A program made the translations under genes and the position numbers. This document shows positions 44,701-57,300 of a stretch of DNA of 64,000 nt, piece by piece. The notes beneath the pieces are model-generated. The model had not been told where the DNA came from and did no database searches. It was given only the letters and a program-made list of their open reading frames with translations. Source of the DNA: Litoribacter populi (GTDB lineage: Bacteria > Bacteroidota > Bacteroidia > Cytophagales > Cyclobacteriaceae); the NCBI RefSeq assembly GCF_007483685.1, contig NZ_VMKN01000001.1, positions 2,533,549-2,597,548 on the forward strand, read 5' to 3'. How positions within the stretch are numbered: position 1 is the stretch's first letter; each line of letters starts with the position of its first letter.

Positions 44701-47700
44701 ATCACCGATTCATTTCTACCCACCGCTGCCGCTCTACACTCTTCAGCTATCTGGTCCCAAGATTTATTCAAAGTAAACAGTGCCAATCCGGGATTTTTGG
44801 ACAGGTCGAATTCATATTCCTGGCACAAACGGATCCAGTGCCCATCTAAAACTTCTAGAGTTTGTGGATTGCTCATTAAAGTCAACCCAGGTAAATCTGG
44901 ATGAGAAATTTCATAATAATAGGTCCCTGCATCCTCAGGTTGCAAGGAAGAAAAGGTCAAGGAATATCCATCAATGGTTCGTGGGTTATTATTCCAAAAC
45001 CCCTGTTTGACCCATTTATACAATGCCGGAGGATCATTATTTCTATCAACTTTTGCTTCAAAAGTAAACTCACCACCTCTTCCCCCCTGAAAGGTTTTTG
45101 TTGAATCAACTCTACCTTTTTGTGGGCTGTAACCAGAACTATTAGTATATATATCTTTGAATGGTAACAAATCGCTTATTGTAAAATAATTGTTCCTCAA
45201 GGAAACAGAAGTCGGTGGTGCATTTTTTAACTTTTCCGGAATAGGCCCTACAAAATTGTTACCCCAGATATCAAGGGTACGCAAATTTAATTCTCCAAAA
45301 AATTCAGGAATTTGTCCCTCAAAATTATTACGACTTAATATTATGTATGATAATTTAGTGAGATTATTTAAACTCTCCGGCAATACTCCCGAAAAATTAT
45401 TCATGTAAAGAAATATAGAAATAAGGTTAGTCAAATTTCCAATTGAAGGGGGCAGTTCCCCTCCCAAATTTGTTTCAAAAATACTCAAACTTGTTAACTG
45501 CGTCAAATTTCCGATTTCTTCCGGAAGTGGTCCTGATAAATTTTCATTATAACTTAAAGAAAAAGTTACAAGGTTATTTAATGACCCAATAGAATTTGGT
45601 ATCTCCCCTTCTAAATTATTTCGGGACAAAACTAATGTTTTTAGATTGTTTAAGTTACAAAGTTCTTCAGGGATAGATCCATTGATTTTATTATCTTGGA
45701 CCCAAAAACTTTCGAGCTGAATAAGGTTTTCTATACTTGCAGGAATCGAACCATTTAAATTATTATTTTCAAGGTTAATTCTAGTTACAAACCCATTTTG
45801 ATCAATGGTAAGGCCTTTCCACCCTCTCACCTCCTGATATTCTCCCCTTATAGCATCCTTCCATCCAAAATTTTCATTCCAATATATTCCCCCAGTTGAA
45901 AAATAAAAATCCAAAAGTGCATCAAATTGTGCTTGTAATGCCACTGAATTATCATTCTGGACGCTAAAGGATAGGGTACTAAATTTCAAATCCTTAGAAC
46001 TTTGGTATTGTTCATCTTCTGCTAATTGAATTTCTCTTTCTATTTGAATAAGCCTTGCTTTAAATTCTTCCCTTTCTTTTTCTACATCCTCATCAAATTG
46101 ATCAATGGAGGCCATCTTCATACTAGCTTCGGTTGGTTGCCCCATTGTTCCAAAAGCTTCATTTACATCATTGTTGAAAGCTATTTTTTCCGGTACAAAA
46201 ATCAAGGTATCCCTCAGACATATTATAGGATCTGGAACAGCAATTTCTGCCAATCCACAGCCATATCGCTGAAGCACCTGCTCAATTGCAAGCAGATCAG
46301 GATGGTTTCCAACATCTTCTGCCAAAATTAGTCGTAAGAAATTATCTCGCAGGTTGCTGTTGAAGTAACTTTCTAAATGATTTCCCACGGTTGAGCTGTC
46401 TTCCGGTGAAAGGGTCATGTCGCAGGAACCTGTGATCAAGCTCAAGGTGGACTCTACCTGAACCCCGTCGACTGGATCGAACAATCCGCTTTCCAAAGCA
46501 TATTGCTCAATTTCTTCCTCTGTACGCGGAAGATTTTTGATCTCGATATACTGGGCAAGATAGGCAGGGCAACCGGCCACGGAAGCCATTTCCAAAATTG
46601 TTTTCCGCTTACCTTCCAGATAAAAGTTCCGGAAATAAGTCCATTGGGTTTCAGATAATAGTCGGTCAAACCCTTCCTCACTCATACCCCCTTGCTGCTC
46701 ATATAAGTGATAGTAAAGAATATGCTTACCGTTTACATCAGGATTGCCGTTTCCATCCACATACATGGCTCTATTTGTTCTGTCGGTCACCTCATGGATG
46801 GTTCCCGATGGCAGATTCCCGAATTTTAAGTTGCTCAAATGGGCGATCAATCTGTTTTTCTCTCCAAAGCCCGAGAGGCCTGCATCATTGAAATACGGAT
46901 CTCTCCCCACGACGTCCTGAAGTCCGGTTTCCACAGCAGCTTCCCAATTGGTAATCCGGGAAAGATTGGATTCAAATACTGCAGACGCCCTGTTTTGTTG
47001 ACACAGTGAATAATGACAATAGTCCGGATGGGCTTCAATTTCAGCTTGAGATGCATCTTCACCAAGATCGGAAAGGATCTGATTGAGGATGGTGGTGCAT
47101 TCCATGGCAGTGATTTCATCAATAGCCTGATCCACCAGTTCCGGTGCCTCGGGACATACGTCCCCACAAAATTCACAATGACTGTCATCCAGCTCATAAT
47201 AATCCCTTAAGGCTGCTTCCTTTTGACTGAAATATTCGGAGGTGACCAGTTCCTGTCTTATCTGGTCAATAGTTTTTTCCTTTACCACCAACTTTTTGAC
47301 CAGAGAATAGTCCCCCGCTTTATCCAACAGAAGATCAAAAGTGATGGGGCCTGATTCTTCTCTGACCATACAGTCCTCTGCCGTGAAGCGCCTCATGAAG
47401 ATATGGGTATCTGTGGATTCATTGCCGCCAATGGCCGGTAAAGGTACGGGCAGGCCGTCAGGATCGGACAGATGAAGCTGCAGCTCAAAGCTACAGGATT
47501 GGCAGCCTACCTGGTCAAGCTCACTGCCCAGACCACTGAAGCCATAATTGAATTCATATATGGTATTAGGGGTAGTATTGAGTAATACCCGGGCGGTAAT
47601 GCTCGTATTTCCCTCTATCCGGTTGTGCGGTTCCAAGCCAATGGTATAACTGGGCCATCCGGCCTGCTCCTTGGCGGTAAATTCCGGCAATGCTGCGGTG

Positions 47701-49547
47701 TTGTCAGGGACTTCTCCGGCCAATGCGGTTCCTACAGTCCTGTTTTCCTGATCCTGATAACGTATACTGGCCTGGCCATTTGGATCTACCACCACTTCTT
47801 TTTTATAGTGTTTGGCACTCCCCACATTGGACCCAAAGAGCCTTACAAGCTCCTCAGCAGAGGGTTCCCCATAGAAGTACCGCGTAGTCCTATCACCGTC
47901 GATTTCAAAGGTTTTGCCGACTCCCGACTGTTTCTTTACCCTGCCGCTCTGATCATCGGTATAGAGGGTTTGACTGTAAGGGAAACCTTCGGCATCGGGA
48001 ACATAGTCCCGGTGGATCATTTGTACCAGAGGATTGTTGGCAGAATAATACCTGGAGGTTCCAGAAGAAGCATCCAAGGCGCTGTTTTGAAGCGGACCGT
48101 TGTCGTAGTGGAATTTGGAGCGGTTATTTCCAGCCTCTGCAGCCACTTCGGCGACGGCATTTGAGAAGGTATTCAATACCGGCTTGTAAGTAAGATTACC
48201 GGACTGCAGAGGAACAGGTAGAATTTCCACTGAGGGTCTGCCTTCAAAATCAAACAAGGTTTCTCCCACTAATACCAAGTTTTCAGAATTTAGGTTTGTC
48301 TGAAACTGGCGTTGCCGAAGGCTGCCGTCCAGATAGGCCAAGGTCTTCTTGTACTTGCCTTCTTCGGCAAATTGCGTCTGTTGTTGCCAATTGATCTGGG
48401 GCTGTGGATTGGCAAGGTCTAGCCCGGCATCTGCACCATAGGTCCAGGCTCCTGCAAGTCTTTGCCCGGGGTTATCGGCATCCCTTGTCACTGCCCTGAT
48501 CCGGTACCACACTTTACCTGAAGGATAAAACAAATGATGGTCAAAAGATCTTGAGATGGTGGTGATCCGGACAGGTTCTTTAAATTGAAAAGCTTGAGGG
48601 GCCGTTGAGCCGGTGAAATTTTCATAGCCCCCTATGAACACCCATTCGAGATCGTAGGCAATTCTTCTGTCTGCGGCATGAGCCCAATTGATGATTGATT
48701 TCCCCCCAACTAAAGATACCTGAACTTCAATAGGGAGCTCCAAAACTGAAGTGGGATCCGGTTTCTTAAAATATAGGACCTTCAAAGCAACATTTTGGTC
48801 AGGGACCATTCCGAATTCATTTTTGGAAGTAATGACAAACTCATATCCAGAACTACAATTAACGGCCACATCATGGAATATGGTACCTACAAAAGTCTGT
48901 TCGGGGAGATTCAGATAGAGTGGCTTAGTCCACATAGACTGCCCGTTTTCCTTAAAAGTGATTTCCAACTGTGCCTCCCAATCTCCTTCAGTTTGAAAAT
49001 CTCCAAGGTCGTATTCCAGACGGAATCCTATATAGTATTCCCCATCCAGACATGGAGGAGCCTGATAAAGGGAGAAAATATCCATTTCCTCTATCACTCC
49101 CCACTTCAATTCTCTTTCCATTGGTTCGAGAGGAAGGCTTCCCAATTGGTCTACTTTCAAAGCCTCAGGGATAAAAAATTGTTCTTGGGCTATTTTCATT
49201 CTTACCTGCTTGCTGTAGCCGGAAAATCCGGATACATATTTTGCCCTAACCCTATAATATCCCACCTGACCTGCAGGAATCTGCTGATCTAGATAAGAAT
49301 GCTCATTCGGGCCTAAATCTGCAATTTTTTGAAATATTCCATTTTCCGTTTTCCTTTCCACCTCATAACCATTTGTGGAAAATGGTAGGAGATCCCATGA
49401 GATCCTAATGGATTCTTGGGAAATGACTCTGCCCCGGAGATTTTGGGGAGCATCATAAGGCAAAGCCTTTACAGTTCCCGCTACCGGAATATACATTGCC
49501 AATAACAATAGCAACAAGGTTTTAAAAGCGATTCGGACAGCTTCCAT
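41772..49547 (-). CDS. Giant secreted RHS-repeat polymorphic toxin with LRR insert
   Basis: The 2591-residue protein has a signal peptide ([19 protein letters not shown]), an FN3 domain (~33-118), a long shell part with an RHS-leader-like segment near 400, an inserted plant-type leucine-rich-repeat region (~1220-1460, repeated GSIPxxIxNLxxLxxL), an Ig-like domain (~1470-1570), many YD repeats (~1640-2250), the RHS-associated core ([15 protein letters not shown] .. [14 protein letters not shown]) and, after DPTGL, a ~240-residue variable tip ending [26 protein letters not shown]. The tip family is not certain; a nucleotide- or NAD-directed activity is only a guess. It is the only member of the array with signal peptide and full shell. 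No T9SS sorting domain is present at its end. It closes the operon running from 61472. Confidence 0.85.
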   Translation of the reverse strand: MEAVRIAFKTLLLLLLAMYIPVAGTVKALPYDAPQNLRGRVISQESIRISWDLLPFSTNGYEVERKTENGIFQKIADLGPNEHSYLDQQIPAGQVGYYRVRAKYVSGFSGYSKQVRMKIAQEQFFIPEALKVDQLGSLPLEPMERELKWGVIEEMDIFSLYQAPPCLDGEYYIGFRLEYDLGDFQTEGDWEAQLEITFKENGQSMWTKPLYLNLPEQTFVGTIFHDVAVNCSSGYEFVITSKNEFGMVPDQNVALKVLYFKKPDPTSVLELPIEVQVSLVGGKSIINWAHAADRRIAYDLEWVFIGGYENFTGSTAPQAFQFKEPVRITTISRSFDHHLFYPSGKVWYRIRAVTRDADNPGQRLAGAWTYGADAGLDLANPQPQINWQQQTQFAEEGKYKKTLAYLDGSLRQRQFQTNLNSENLVLVGETLFDFEGRPSVEILPVPLQSGNLTYKPVLNTFSNAVAEVAAEAGNNRSKFHYDNGPLQNSALDASSGTSRYYSANNPLVQMIHRDYVPDAEGFPYSQTLYTDDQSGRVKKQSGVGKTFEIDGDRTTRYFYGEPSAEELVRLFGSNVGSAKHYKKEVVVDPNGQASIRYQDQENRTVGTALAGEVPDNTAALPEFTAKEQAGWPSYTIGLEPHNRIEGNTSITARVLLNTTPNTIYEFNYGFSGLGSELDQVGCQSCSFELQLHLSDPDGLPVPLPAIGGNESTDTHIFMRRFTAEDCMVREESGPITFDLLLDKAGDYSLVKKLVVKEKTIDQIRQELVTSEYFSQKEAALRDYYELDDSHCEFCGDVCPEAPELVDQAIDEITAMECTTILNQILSDLGEDASQAEIEAHPDYCHYSLCQQNRASAVFESNLSRITNWEAAVETGLQDVVGRDPYFNDAGLSGFGEKNRLIAHLSNLKFGNLPSGTIHEVTDRTNRAMYVDGNGNPDVNGKHILYYHLYEQQGGMSEEGFDRLLSETQWTYFRNFYLEGKRKTILEMASVAGCPAYLAQYIEIKNLPRTEEEIEQYALESGLFDPVDGVQVESTLSLITGSCDMTLSPEDSSTVGNHLESYFNSNLRDNFLRLILAEDVGNHPDLLAIEQVLQRYGCGLAEIAVPDPIICLRDTLIFVPEKIAFNNDVNEAFGTMGQPTEASMKMASIDQFDEDVEKEREEFKARLIQIEREIQLAEDEQYQSSKDLKFSTLSFSVQNDNSVALQAQFDALLDFYFSTGGIYWNENFGWKDAIRGEYQEVRGWKGLTIDQNGFVTRINLENNNLNGSIPASIENLIQLESFWVQDNKINGSIPEELCNLNNLKTLVLSRNNLEGEIPNSIGSLNNLVTFSLSYNENLSGPLPEEIGNLTQLTSLSIFETNLGGELPPSIGNLTNLISIFLYMNNFSGVLPESLNNLTKLSYIILSRNNFEGQIPEFFGELNLRTLDIWGNNFVGPIPEKLKNAPPTSVSLRNNYFTISDLLPFKDIYTNSSGYSPQKGRVDSTKTFQGGRGGEFTFEAKVDRNNDPPALYKWVKQGFWNNNPRTIDGYSLTFSSLQPEDAGTYYYEISHPDLPGLTLMSNPQTLEVLDGHWIRLCQEYEFDLSKNPGLALFTLNKSWDQIAEECRAAAVGRNESVIENAVERLVQQELNTWFASFTTSCIELVEETFTYTYTPKEYHYTLYYYDQAGNLVQTTPPQGVQPLDQSGVSSVLGGTETYPGHTLNTRYGYNSRDQLIWQQTPDAGESRFWYNRAGQLRLSQDAKQAGKNAYSYTRYDAKGRVTEVGELLSTEPIDSLKAKINTLTWPDLNEYTAYDITKTVYDRPHTHADSTFLQENLRSRVSWTAMIEKDRQDTVITLYSYDEHGNVKSLLQQIPGLAPKRTEYVYDLVSGNVNFVMYQYGYDDQFIHRYSYDADNRIEFVHTSTDGYLWNREATYHYYPHGPLARVELGEYNVQGMDYYYTLQGWLKGVNMPGDGDLGEDGMNGLRTGKDAFAFTLGYHADDFKPINPNVVTSDGRDGLWNRYDEQRGTAGLYNGNITWMNTDLPGLEQDPMQAMLYNYDQLHRIVEARSLREHGPNGYATRTSTPKAYDVDYSYDANGNLLSLNRRDQQGASLDNLNYDYYSGTNKLRNTNGSAGDNYQYDPIGNLISDSEEGISSITWNSFGKVSSVNKSDGSSIQYRYDASGNRIKKKVGSDEENYVLDGMGNILGIYKNDTLIEQTITSDGRLGSKIASSDPGYRTLGGKMYELSNHLGNVLAVVSDNINMSADSTWASTVSISDYYPFGLAMEGRSFQDTTFYRYGFNGMELDNAWKGAGRHYTTEWRQYDPRIGRWMSVDPLGDHPSQIGMSPYSAYWNNPIYYVDPTGLCPDCGGIEDPYEGQVYTSTGGMDYHYSEGQWTGDGGSLEGVTVTAPRRFDGVLGRAADSWLTNQKDYSTFGKKGREGLGGETEWWSDTKQAIGVGYGAITNTMLATFQGAQMSAEFATSVGGKVGVNSTRGVGLSSDIAKTFAKGRYQKIVLDKPMTLSRYYDNVGAFAKGRYMANPSSITGNRFIDRMGLALRPKWNEMTKVAHWNLPKGTTVYKGKAAMQFPWIGGRTQYFVPNLNNINRVIRP

Positions 49548-49668
49548 TAAAAATACAGTTAAAATTAATTACAATGGTTTTTTATTTGTGTTAGTAAAGG
49601 AGAAGCCATTCGTCTGATACCATCCTGCCCCGCTCGTTCTCCAATGCCAATTCATAATTTCTCGATCA
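49548..49668. other. 121-bp gap before the RHS gene
   Basis: The only sizeable gap inside the gene row 61472-41533. It is AT-rich and may hold a ribosome site or an internal promoter for the RHS toxin gene. No hairpin is obvious. Confidence 0.35.
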
Positions 49669-52600
49669 TCAATCTCCTCTTTCCCTCTTATATTGCTCCA
49701 CCTCCTGGATTGTCTTGATTCCGTCAAAAGTTTCTTTTTTGACCAACCGGAGATTCCCTTCAGCATCGTAGAAATAGAAGGTGGCAAAATTTTCTTCATC
49801 CAGTACCACAGTCAGCCGGTCAGTTGCCAGATCATAGACGAAGGATTGCATCTCCCCCTCCTCAGGGAAAAGCCGCAGATCATCCCACCAGCTATTAGGC
49901 TGATTACCGGAGTCGAATATCAGGGCAATGCTATGGGCTCCGGCCGGGAAAGTAAAATTCCCTTTTACCTGTTGCCAGCCTTCAATGACCTGACCTGATG
50001 GATACATCTCTTTTCTGCCGATCTCTTCTCCATCCTTATCTTTTATTACTACCTTCAAATTCAACCCTTTGCCCAAGCTATGACCGGATTTGGTGGATGC
50101 CCAGGCCGACACATGGTAATTTCTTCCTTCTGTAAGATTCAAAGGTGACTGTTCGAATATTTCATTTTGATTGATTTTAAGACTTCGTTTCCCTGAATGG
50201 CTAAAGGAGTCATCAAAATTTGCAACCACTCCAGATTTGGGGGGATGGTTAAAGTATACGTAACCACTCCAGCTATCTGCAATAGGAAGCTTATCCAATA
50301 CCAGCACAGTGAACTCAGGAGACACCGGGTGTGGGGTTTTACATACCACATTCACTTCATGAAGGGTTTGGAAAACAGGGAACATTCCAATTCTAATACG
50401 GGCAAAGACATTAACTTTATCTACCTTTTCCAATTCTTCCATGGAAGATCTGACAATTGCGGAGTACCCATAGCCTCCAACTACCTCAAATGTCTCCCAT
50501 TTATAAAAAGGAAGTTCTCCAAACTGCCAGTTACCTTCAATAAAATCATTATTTTCAAATCCGGTGAAAGCCATTTCACCATGTTTCATATTTATCCCTT
50601 GCCCTATGAGATGCTGGCCATTGTTGTTGTACAGCTCTGCACTGTAAATTCCCAAAACATCCCTTACCTCATTGGCATTTCCAAAAGGAGAATAAGCTGT
50701 TATGGTATTGGCTTTAACCCAATCAGGAATCAGCTCCAGGTCATTATATTTCCAGTTGAAAGATTCTAAGGTATAGCTTCCGTCCTCTTTGATACTAGGG
50801 ACCTCTGATCTTGTCCTGTCACGGTCGAAGTAATAGGAATCCGAAACTCTCCAGACACCTTGGGTGCCGTTGAGATAGGACTGTTTTTTGGAAAGGTTTA
50901 GATTTTGGTAAGCAAGCGGCCATTGGTCCCTGAAAGTTGATACTTCAGAAGATATTACCTTGGGAGTACGGATACTTGTCACCTGGATATTTTCCTCCTT
51001 AAAGTATTCTTCAGTTATAGTGGTTTCCGATTCCATATTCAAATCTTTGGAAACCACTGATTCATAAACTTCCGAGCCCCCACAGGAATAATTGACAGTT
51101 AAGGTAACCGTATACAACCCATCATTTGCATAATGATGAAGGGAATGAATACCATTTCCGAAATTACCATCTCCATAGTTCCATTCATATGATTGAATAT
51201 CACAAGCTGAAGCTTCTGTCTGCCGGGAATAAAATGCCTTGCCACAAAAGATGTTGTAAGCATCAAAATCAAATTCAGGTAAATACTCCACTTGAACAGC
51301 TTGTTTTGATCCAGGGCAATTTTCTCCTGAGTCCGCCTGCACAAAAATCATTGTGGTCGGATCATAAGATTGGGTAAAGGATACACCAGTATGCAAAATG
51401 GCATCATCCTGGTCCAGCCAATGGTAGTTTACATCAGGTAAAGGGTTGACGATTTGCAATACCAAAGGCCCCTCTCCGTACCTGGTGCTGCCCGTAACTT
51501 CGATTTCCTCAAAATTCGGCTGTTCAATGACAGCATTGACAGGAACCTTTTGGCTTTCGCAGCCATTTTCAGTTACAATTGAAACATAATATACTGTTGT
51601 GGTATCCAACCACCCGGTGTTGAAATATTGATCAGCACTTGTAGCTAAAGGGACTTCATCAGTAGCTAGTGCATACCACTGATACATCTCTCCTGCATTT
51701 TTTCCCGAAGCTTCCAAAACTACCTCTCCGGCACCACAAGAAATTCCGTCCAACGTCACCGGAGAATCAGGGGCTGGTGAAATTACTGCCTGAATTTCAA
51801 ACCTCGGTGAAACACATCCTGTAGAGCTGTTTACTGCCTCTACCCAATAGGATTCCGTAATTTGAAGTTCCGGTGTTAAATACTCATTCCCTTCGCCGAT
51901 TATTTCTCCATCAGTTTCGGAGTTGTACCATTGTAGAAGATAATTTTCACCTTCAACAATTGCAGTCAGTAAAAGGCTACCCGGACCACATCTGGAAACC
52001 TCAGGTCCATCTATGATGGCAAAGGGTGTGAAAGAAGCAAAAACCTGCTTTCGAGGGCCTTCACAGCCGGTTGATGAATTGTAACCTGAAACCCAGAAGC
52101 TGGTGGCTTCGGTCAAAGTAGCTGTCGTATAGCTGGCTGCAGTTGCCAGTAAAGTACCGCCGCTGGAAGCACTGTACCATCTATAGGTATCCGCATTGGA
52201 GCTTCCGGTGCCCGTAAAGGTAACAGCGCCGGGACCGCATCTTTCCTGGTCAGCAGTAGTGTTTGCCGTAGGGATCGGGTTGACCGTGGCAGTAACCGTT
52301 GTAGTACCTGGGGAGGGACAACCATCATTGCTGATTGCCCTTACCGTATAGGTAGTGGTGACAGAAATGTTTGGGGAATAGGTAGCACCTGATGCAACGT
52401 GTTCCCCTAGGGAATTGAACCACTGGTAAACTCCTGTACTGCCCGATGCAGTTAGGTTTACCACTCCCGGTCCACACCTTCCATTTGAGGTGGCAGTGGG
52501 GGTCGCCGGTCGGGGATATACGCTTATGGTGACCTGTCTTCTCGGACCTTCGCAACCGTTAACCCTTGCCGCCACCCAAACCGAAGTAGTATTGGCAACA

Positions 52601-54351
52601 GGTCTTGTGTAGGATGCCCCTTCAAACAAAAGACTTCCTCCGCTCGAAGCAGAATACCACCGGTAAGTGGCCCCCGCAATACCCGAAGCTGTAGAGGTCC
52701 TGGTTGCAGGATCACAAAAACTCGCACTTGGAGCAGTTGGCATTCCCGGAATAGGATTTACAGTTACCGTTACTTGTCTTCTTGGACCTTCACATCCAGT
52801 GTTGGTGTTATATCCTGAAACCCATAAATTTGTTGTAGAATTAAAATCAGCAACATAACTTCCTCCTTGGTGGATAGAACTTCCACCAGAAGCTACACTA
52901 TACCATCTATAAGTGTTTGCATTACTTGAACCAGTCCCAGTTATGGAAAGAGAAGTCGGCCCGCAACTTACAGCTCCTGCAGTTGTATTGGCAGATGGAA
53001 TCGGATTAATGGTTGCCGTTACTTGCCTTCGAGGCCCTTCACAGCCAGTGGTAGTATTGTAACCTGAAACCCAAAAATTAGTTGTCGAGGTAAGGGAAGC
53101 AGTTGTATAAGATGCAGATGTGGCAAGTGGCGACCCTCCACTTGATGCACTATACCATCTATAGGTATTAGCATTGCTACTCCCTGTACCAGTAAAGGTG
53201 ACAGTGCCTGTACCACATCGTGCTCGGTTAGCTGTGCTGTTTGCAGTTGGAACAGGGTTAATAGTAGCCGTTACTTGCCTTCTCGGACCTTCGCAGCCAG
53301 TGGTGGAATTGAACCCAGATACCCAATAACTGGTCGTACTGGAAAGAGAAGCTGTTGTAAAGCTTGCGGCGGTCAGGAAAGGTGAACCTCCCGTGGAAGC
53401 CGTATACCATCTATAGGTGTTTGCATTGGTACTTCCTGCCCCGGTAAAGGTGATAGTACCTGTTCCGCATCGGGCCTGGTTGGCTGTGGTGTTTGCAGTT
53501 GGAATAGGGTTAATGGTAGCAGTCACCTGCCTCCTTGGTCCTTCACAGCCAGTGGAAGTGTTGTAACCTGAGACCCAAAAGTTTGTTGTTGTGGTAAGTG
53601 AAGCTGTTGTATAAGATGCAGATGTGGCAAGTGGTGATCCTCCACTTGAAGCATTGTACCATCTGTATGTATTGGCATTGCTACTCCCTGACCCGGTAAA
53701 GGTAACAGATCCCGATCCACACCTCGCTCTATTTGGAGTGGTGTTGGCAGAAGGCAAGGGGTTTATGGTGGCTGTAACCGGAACCTTATTAGTCAAACAA
53801 CCAGTAGAATTATGTCTGAGCGCGAAATAGTAAGTTTTACTTGATGATAAAGATGGTGTGGTAAAGTTTTGATTTGATGATAACAATGTGGTTTGGTTGG
53901 AGTCAAACCATTGGGGTGTAAAGCCGGATCTGGCTTGGGAAGTTAAGGTTACAGCACCTGTTGCACATCTGGTGGCACCAGATGCGGATGGGGTTACCGT
54001 AGTACAAGGAGAAGTAACTGTCACAAATCTGGAAGCCATAAATGTACCACCTCCCCAATCTTGATAATAATAATAAATCATTCCTGATCCAGCTTGAGTA
54101 AATGTCACGTGTACATTTCCCTGACCTTGGTACGAAAAATTTCCAATATTTCCGGTAATTGACCAACTTCCGGATCCACTTGGGGCGATAGCTTGATAAT
54201 TGGCATCATAATGAAATACCAAATAGGTATGAGTTGAACCTAGGTTGACCTGAGTTGGACCCTCCATTACCACGTCAACAATTTGCTGCGAAAAGGAATT
54301 ATGAACGACGCAAAAAAGAATAATAAGCTTAATGAGTATAATTTTCTTCAT
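49669..54351 (-). CDS. Large secreted protein with ~10 Ig-like (CHU_C-type) repeats and a PKD domain
   Basis: The 1560-residue protein has a signal peptide (IILIKLIILFCVVHNSFSQQ). From ~110 to ~1010 it carries Ig-like repeats of ~85 residues with RCGxGxVTFTGxGSSNANTYRWY, GSPLATSASYTTASL and GCEGPRRQVTATINPIP. A PKD domain follows (~1050-1130, SYEWNYGDGNFG), then a carbohydrate-binding-like jelly-roll (NQNEIFEQSPLNLTEGRNYHVSAWAS .. WWDDLRLFP) and a tail VYDLATDRLTVVLDEENFATFYFYDAEGNLRLVKK resembling a YD repeat. It starts 6 bp after the 1597-residue gene. A role as a shell or adhesion partner of the RHS toxin is inferred. Repeats share long near-identical DNA, and a degraded copy of one lies at 10331-10443. 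Confidence 0.83.
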   Translation of the reverse strand: MKKIILIKLIILFCVVHNSFSQQIVDVVMEGPTQVNLGSTHTYLVFHYDANYQAIAPSGSGSWSITGNIGNFSYQGQGNVHVTFTQAGSGMIYYYYQDWGGGTFMASRFVTVTSPCTTVTPSASGATRCATGAVTLTSQARSGFTPQWFDSNQTTLLSSNQNFTTPSLSSSKTYYFALRHNSTGCLTNKVPVTATINPLPSANTTPNRARCGSGSVTFTGSGSSNANTYRWYNASSGGSPLATSASYTTASLTTTTNFWVSGYNTSTGCEGPRRQVTATINPIPTANTTANQARCGTGTITFTGAGSTNANTYRWYTASTGGSPFLTAASFTTASLSSTTSYWVSGFNSTTGCEGPRRQVTATINPVPTANSTANRARCGTGTVTFTGTGSSNANTYRWYSASSGGSPLATSASYTTASLTSTTNFWVSGYNTTTGCEGPRRQVTATINPIPSANTTAGAVSCGPTSLSITGTGSSNANTYRWYSVASGGSSIHQGGSYVADFNSTTNLWVSGYNTNTGCEGPRRQVTVTVNPIPGMPTAPSASFCDPATRTSTASGIAGATYRWYSASSGGSLLFEGASYTRPVANTTSVWVAARVNGCEGPRRQVTISVYPRPATPTATSNGRCGPGVVNLTASGSTGVYQWFNSLGEHVASGATYSPNISVTTTYTVRAISNDGCPSPGTTTVTATVNPIPTANTTADQERCGPGAVTFTGTGSSNADTYRWYSASSGGTLLATAASYTTATLTEATSFWVSGYNSSTGCEGPRKQVFASFTPFAIIDGPEVSRCGPGSLLLTAIVEGENYLLQWYNSETDGEIIGEGNEYLTPELQITESYWVEAVNSSTGCVSPRFEIQAVISPAPDSPVTLDGISCGAGEVVLEASGKNAGEMYQWYALATDEVPLATSADQYFNTGWLDTTTVYYVSIVTENGCESQKVPVNAVIEQPNFEEIEVTGSTRYGEGPLVLQIVNPLPDVNYHWLDQDDAILHTGVSFTQSYDPTTMIFVQADSGENCPGSKQAVQVEYLPEFDFDAYNIFCGKAFYSRQTEASACDIQSYEWNYGDGNFGNGIHSLHHYANDGLYTVTLTVNYSCGGSEVYESVVSKDLNMESETTITEEYFKEENIQVTSIRTPKVISSEVSTFRDQWPLAYQNLNLSKKQSYLNGTQGVWRVSDSYYFDRDRTRSEVPSIKEDGSYTLESFNWKYNDLELIPDWVKANTITAYSPFGNANEVRDVLGIYSAELYNNNGQHLIGQGINMKHGEMAFTGFENNDFIEGNWQFGELPFYKWETFEVVGGYGYSAIVRSSMEELEKVDKVNVFARIRIGMFPVFQTLHEVNVVCKTPHPVSPEFTVLVLDKLPIADSWSGYVYFNHPPKSGVVANFDDSFSHSGKRSLKINQNEIFEQSPLNLTEGRNYHVSAWASTKSGHSLGKGLNLKVVIKDKDGEEIGRKEMYPSGQVIEGWQQVKGNFTFPAGAHSIALIFDSGNQPNSWWDDLRLFPEEGEMQSFVYDLATDRLTVVLDEENFATFYFYDAEGNLRLVKKETFDGIKTIQEVEQYKRERGD

Positions 54352-54357
54352 ATAATA

Positions 54358-57300
54358 TTATCTAATGGCTTTACCGGAAGGGACTTTAATTGTGGAGCTG
54401 TAAACCGCTGTGTCTCCGGTAAATGGTGGGGATAAAGACACAATGCTACCGGCAGATGTGCGCAACTGATTACTATATCCAGACCTCGTTATTTTGGCAT
54501 ATAAATTCTGACTGTCCATGGAGATAGGAGACATCGGATGGATCACCTGTCTTCCCCCCTCTTCTTGGAGAAATACAGCTTTGGTCAAAATCTTTTCCTC
54601 CCCTTCTTCCCTACTGTAAATTATTAACTCATCACCTTCCTGAAGAAAATTTCTCGTACTTCCTCTGGCCCTGAAAGTATACAGGTTGGGCTCAGTGGTA
54701 TGCTGCATCACAGTATTGATATCAAAGGCGAACTTCAAATTCTGATAAGCCCCTCCCATTCCCTTATATTGCCTGAAGGCCAAGTATTTATAATTATAGA
54801 GCGGATCATCAAAGTTATTATTGACCTGAACCAATACAGGTTCACCTGTCTGTTTGTCCCAAGCAAGGTTTTTTGAGGAAATCAATGAGCCTTCATTGTA
54901 GGTCTCAACGGCTTGCAAGATACCGGTTTGGGTAATTATTTTATTGGTTACGGCAACTCTGAAGAGGCTTTCCGATTTTGAGACCTTTGGCCAAATTGCC
55001 GGAACTGGTATAGGGAGAAAAAATAACTTAACCAAATCCAGATTCCCATCCGCACCGCCCTGCCAAGTGTTTGTTTGGCTTTCGCTCATATCAGTAACCA
55101 GCTCCACTAGTTGCCCCATGCTGACGGTATTGTCTCCTGGCTCACCTCCCACTTTTATCTGGTGCTCACCATCCTCTTCAAAATCATTGATTAAGGCGAA
55201 TGCTTTTTTGTCATCATAAATAATTTCTTTGGCCAAATAAGTATATGCAGTCCATTGATATGGCTCAGGGTTTATTGAACCGTCCACTCCCTGGCGGAAT
55301 GAACTTTCTTTTTTAGGTTTCCCGTGCATGTCATTGGAAATAAGAGAATATCCCTGACTACTGACGGCTCCATCTTTTGTATAAATCCCAAGTATCGAAA
55401 GAGGGTGACGGTAATCAATTTCATAATCCTCTTTTTGCGTTTCATATGATCTTGTAGGAAAATCTTTTGCTGTATAAAACTCATAAACTTTTGCCCCTGT
55501 AGTTCCGAAAGTAGCATTTGATCTGGAAGGGTAATAGGTTTGAGGAAGATTCTTGATTGAAAGCCCGGCCCTATAAGCGGCAGGCAAACTCATTTCGGTT
55601 ACTTTGGCATACCCTATATGTGGACCAGGATACAGGCTTTCATTAACCGGGTATTCAAAGAATAAGTTATTGTTTGCTTTTAAAGGAATGGATCGGGAAA
55701 ACTTCTTGGCATATCTCAGGGCGTTCTCTTCCCCTCCGATAAAAGGCTCATAGGCGGCCACTCCGCTGCTGATGCTTTGTCCATTCTCCTCCATCGTATA
55801 ATCAAACACTTTTCCATAAACAGATTCACCGTCTCCCTCCCATCCGTCGAACATGGTAAGTTGGCGGACCCGTAATCCTCCGCCAAATTTGATTTTATCA
55901 GGGGAATTTAACCGAACTACAGATCTGGAGAGGTCAAATTGCTTTCCCCAATTTTTCTTTTCACAGTAACTGTAATATTGGCCGAAGACCTCCTTGATCA
56001 TAGGAATAAGACTAGGAAGCTTTCGCATTTCCCGGATCTGTTCATCCCGGTTATTGGTCGGACTGATCGACCCGGTCAGATTCATTAGGTGGGGCTGATT
56101 GGACTGAATATGTTGCCATGCCCTTAAAGAAAACGGATGGTAGTTGCCCACTTCATGCTGAAGGTGGAAATAGCCAAACTCATAATGTCCACTGGCTCCT
56201 TTTTCCAATCCCATTCCTTTGGACAGGTCCAAATCCACATACCCCTCAATGGCTTCAAAAAATTGTTCCTTTTGGTAATCCCGAAGATTGACAAAGGCTT
56301 TAAAATACACCTGTCCCCTTCTTATATCAAGATATTTCTTTACCTCCTTTTCTTCCAAATCTTTCGTTAAGGTTTCTGATATGGGAGCTTTTAATTTAAA
56401 TCGAACTTTAGATCCGTTATTGAGAATGAACTTATCCGGTGCCTGCTGGCCCGGTATGATATCCGGATCCACTATTGGAGCCATATACATCGCTTCCAAA
56501 TGCTGAACATATGCATAATCATCTATTTCATAATCGATTTTCATCCGCCCTCCTGATGGCAGATTTATATCAGTAAGGCTCCAAGAAGCTGCATTTTCAT
56601 CCAGTGAGGATTTGGAACCGGGATTCTGGTCCACATAAGGCATATCCCTGTTGAGGGTCTCATCCAAAGGGTTTTTGGGTTTGAAATTCCCCCACCTGTC
56701 GTAAGCCAATATATCATAATCGGGATTAAAGGCATACGCGAATTCATATGGATTCAATTTGCCTCTTTGGCTGTTACCATATTCAAAATACAATTTTTTG
56801 AGGGTCAATTTCCCACCTGTGGGACCTGTCGCCAGCTCGTTGCTACCCCCACTTTCGGCAGCAATATTTGGAATTCCATTGCAGAGGCTGTAATCATATT
56901 CAAAATTTACCTTTTTAATTGGCACTTCGGGAAATCCGGCTTTGGTAAATAAGGTAATGCTTTTGAGTCCCATTAAAGATTTGCCTACTGTATTGTTCCC
57001 GTTCTGCAATTTTGAAAAAACACCTGTGGCATCCTTTCGGTTTTTCAGATCAAAAATGGCTACATGTGACTTGGTTTCTGCACGAGCTAAATAATAAACT
57101 TCCTTCTCTCCAAAGGTAAAAGAACCCTTATCATCCCTTGGATCAGATTTGAAACCTTCCAGAAAATGCGCCCCTACAAAAGGATCTCTCCACTTGTACG
57201 GATTATCTTTAGTGGCAGCCTGTCTATAGGTGAATTTCACCCAATAACCAAGGTCATCATCTGAAATGCCATCATTTTCCACATCTACATAATCAGGACC

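Noticed and set aside
49569-49799. Small minus-strand frame between the Ig-repeat and RHS genes
   Set aside because: It overlaps the conserved end of the Ig-repeat protein in another frame and its translation has no protein-like features.
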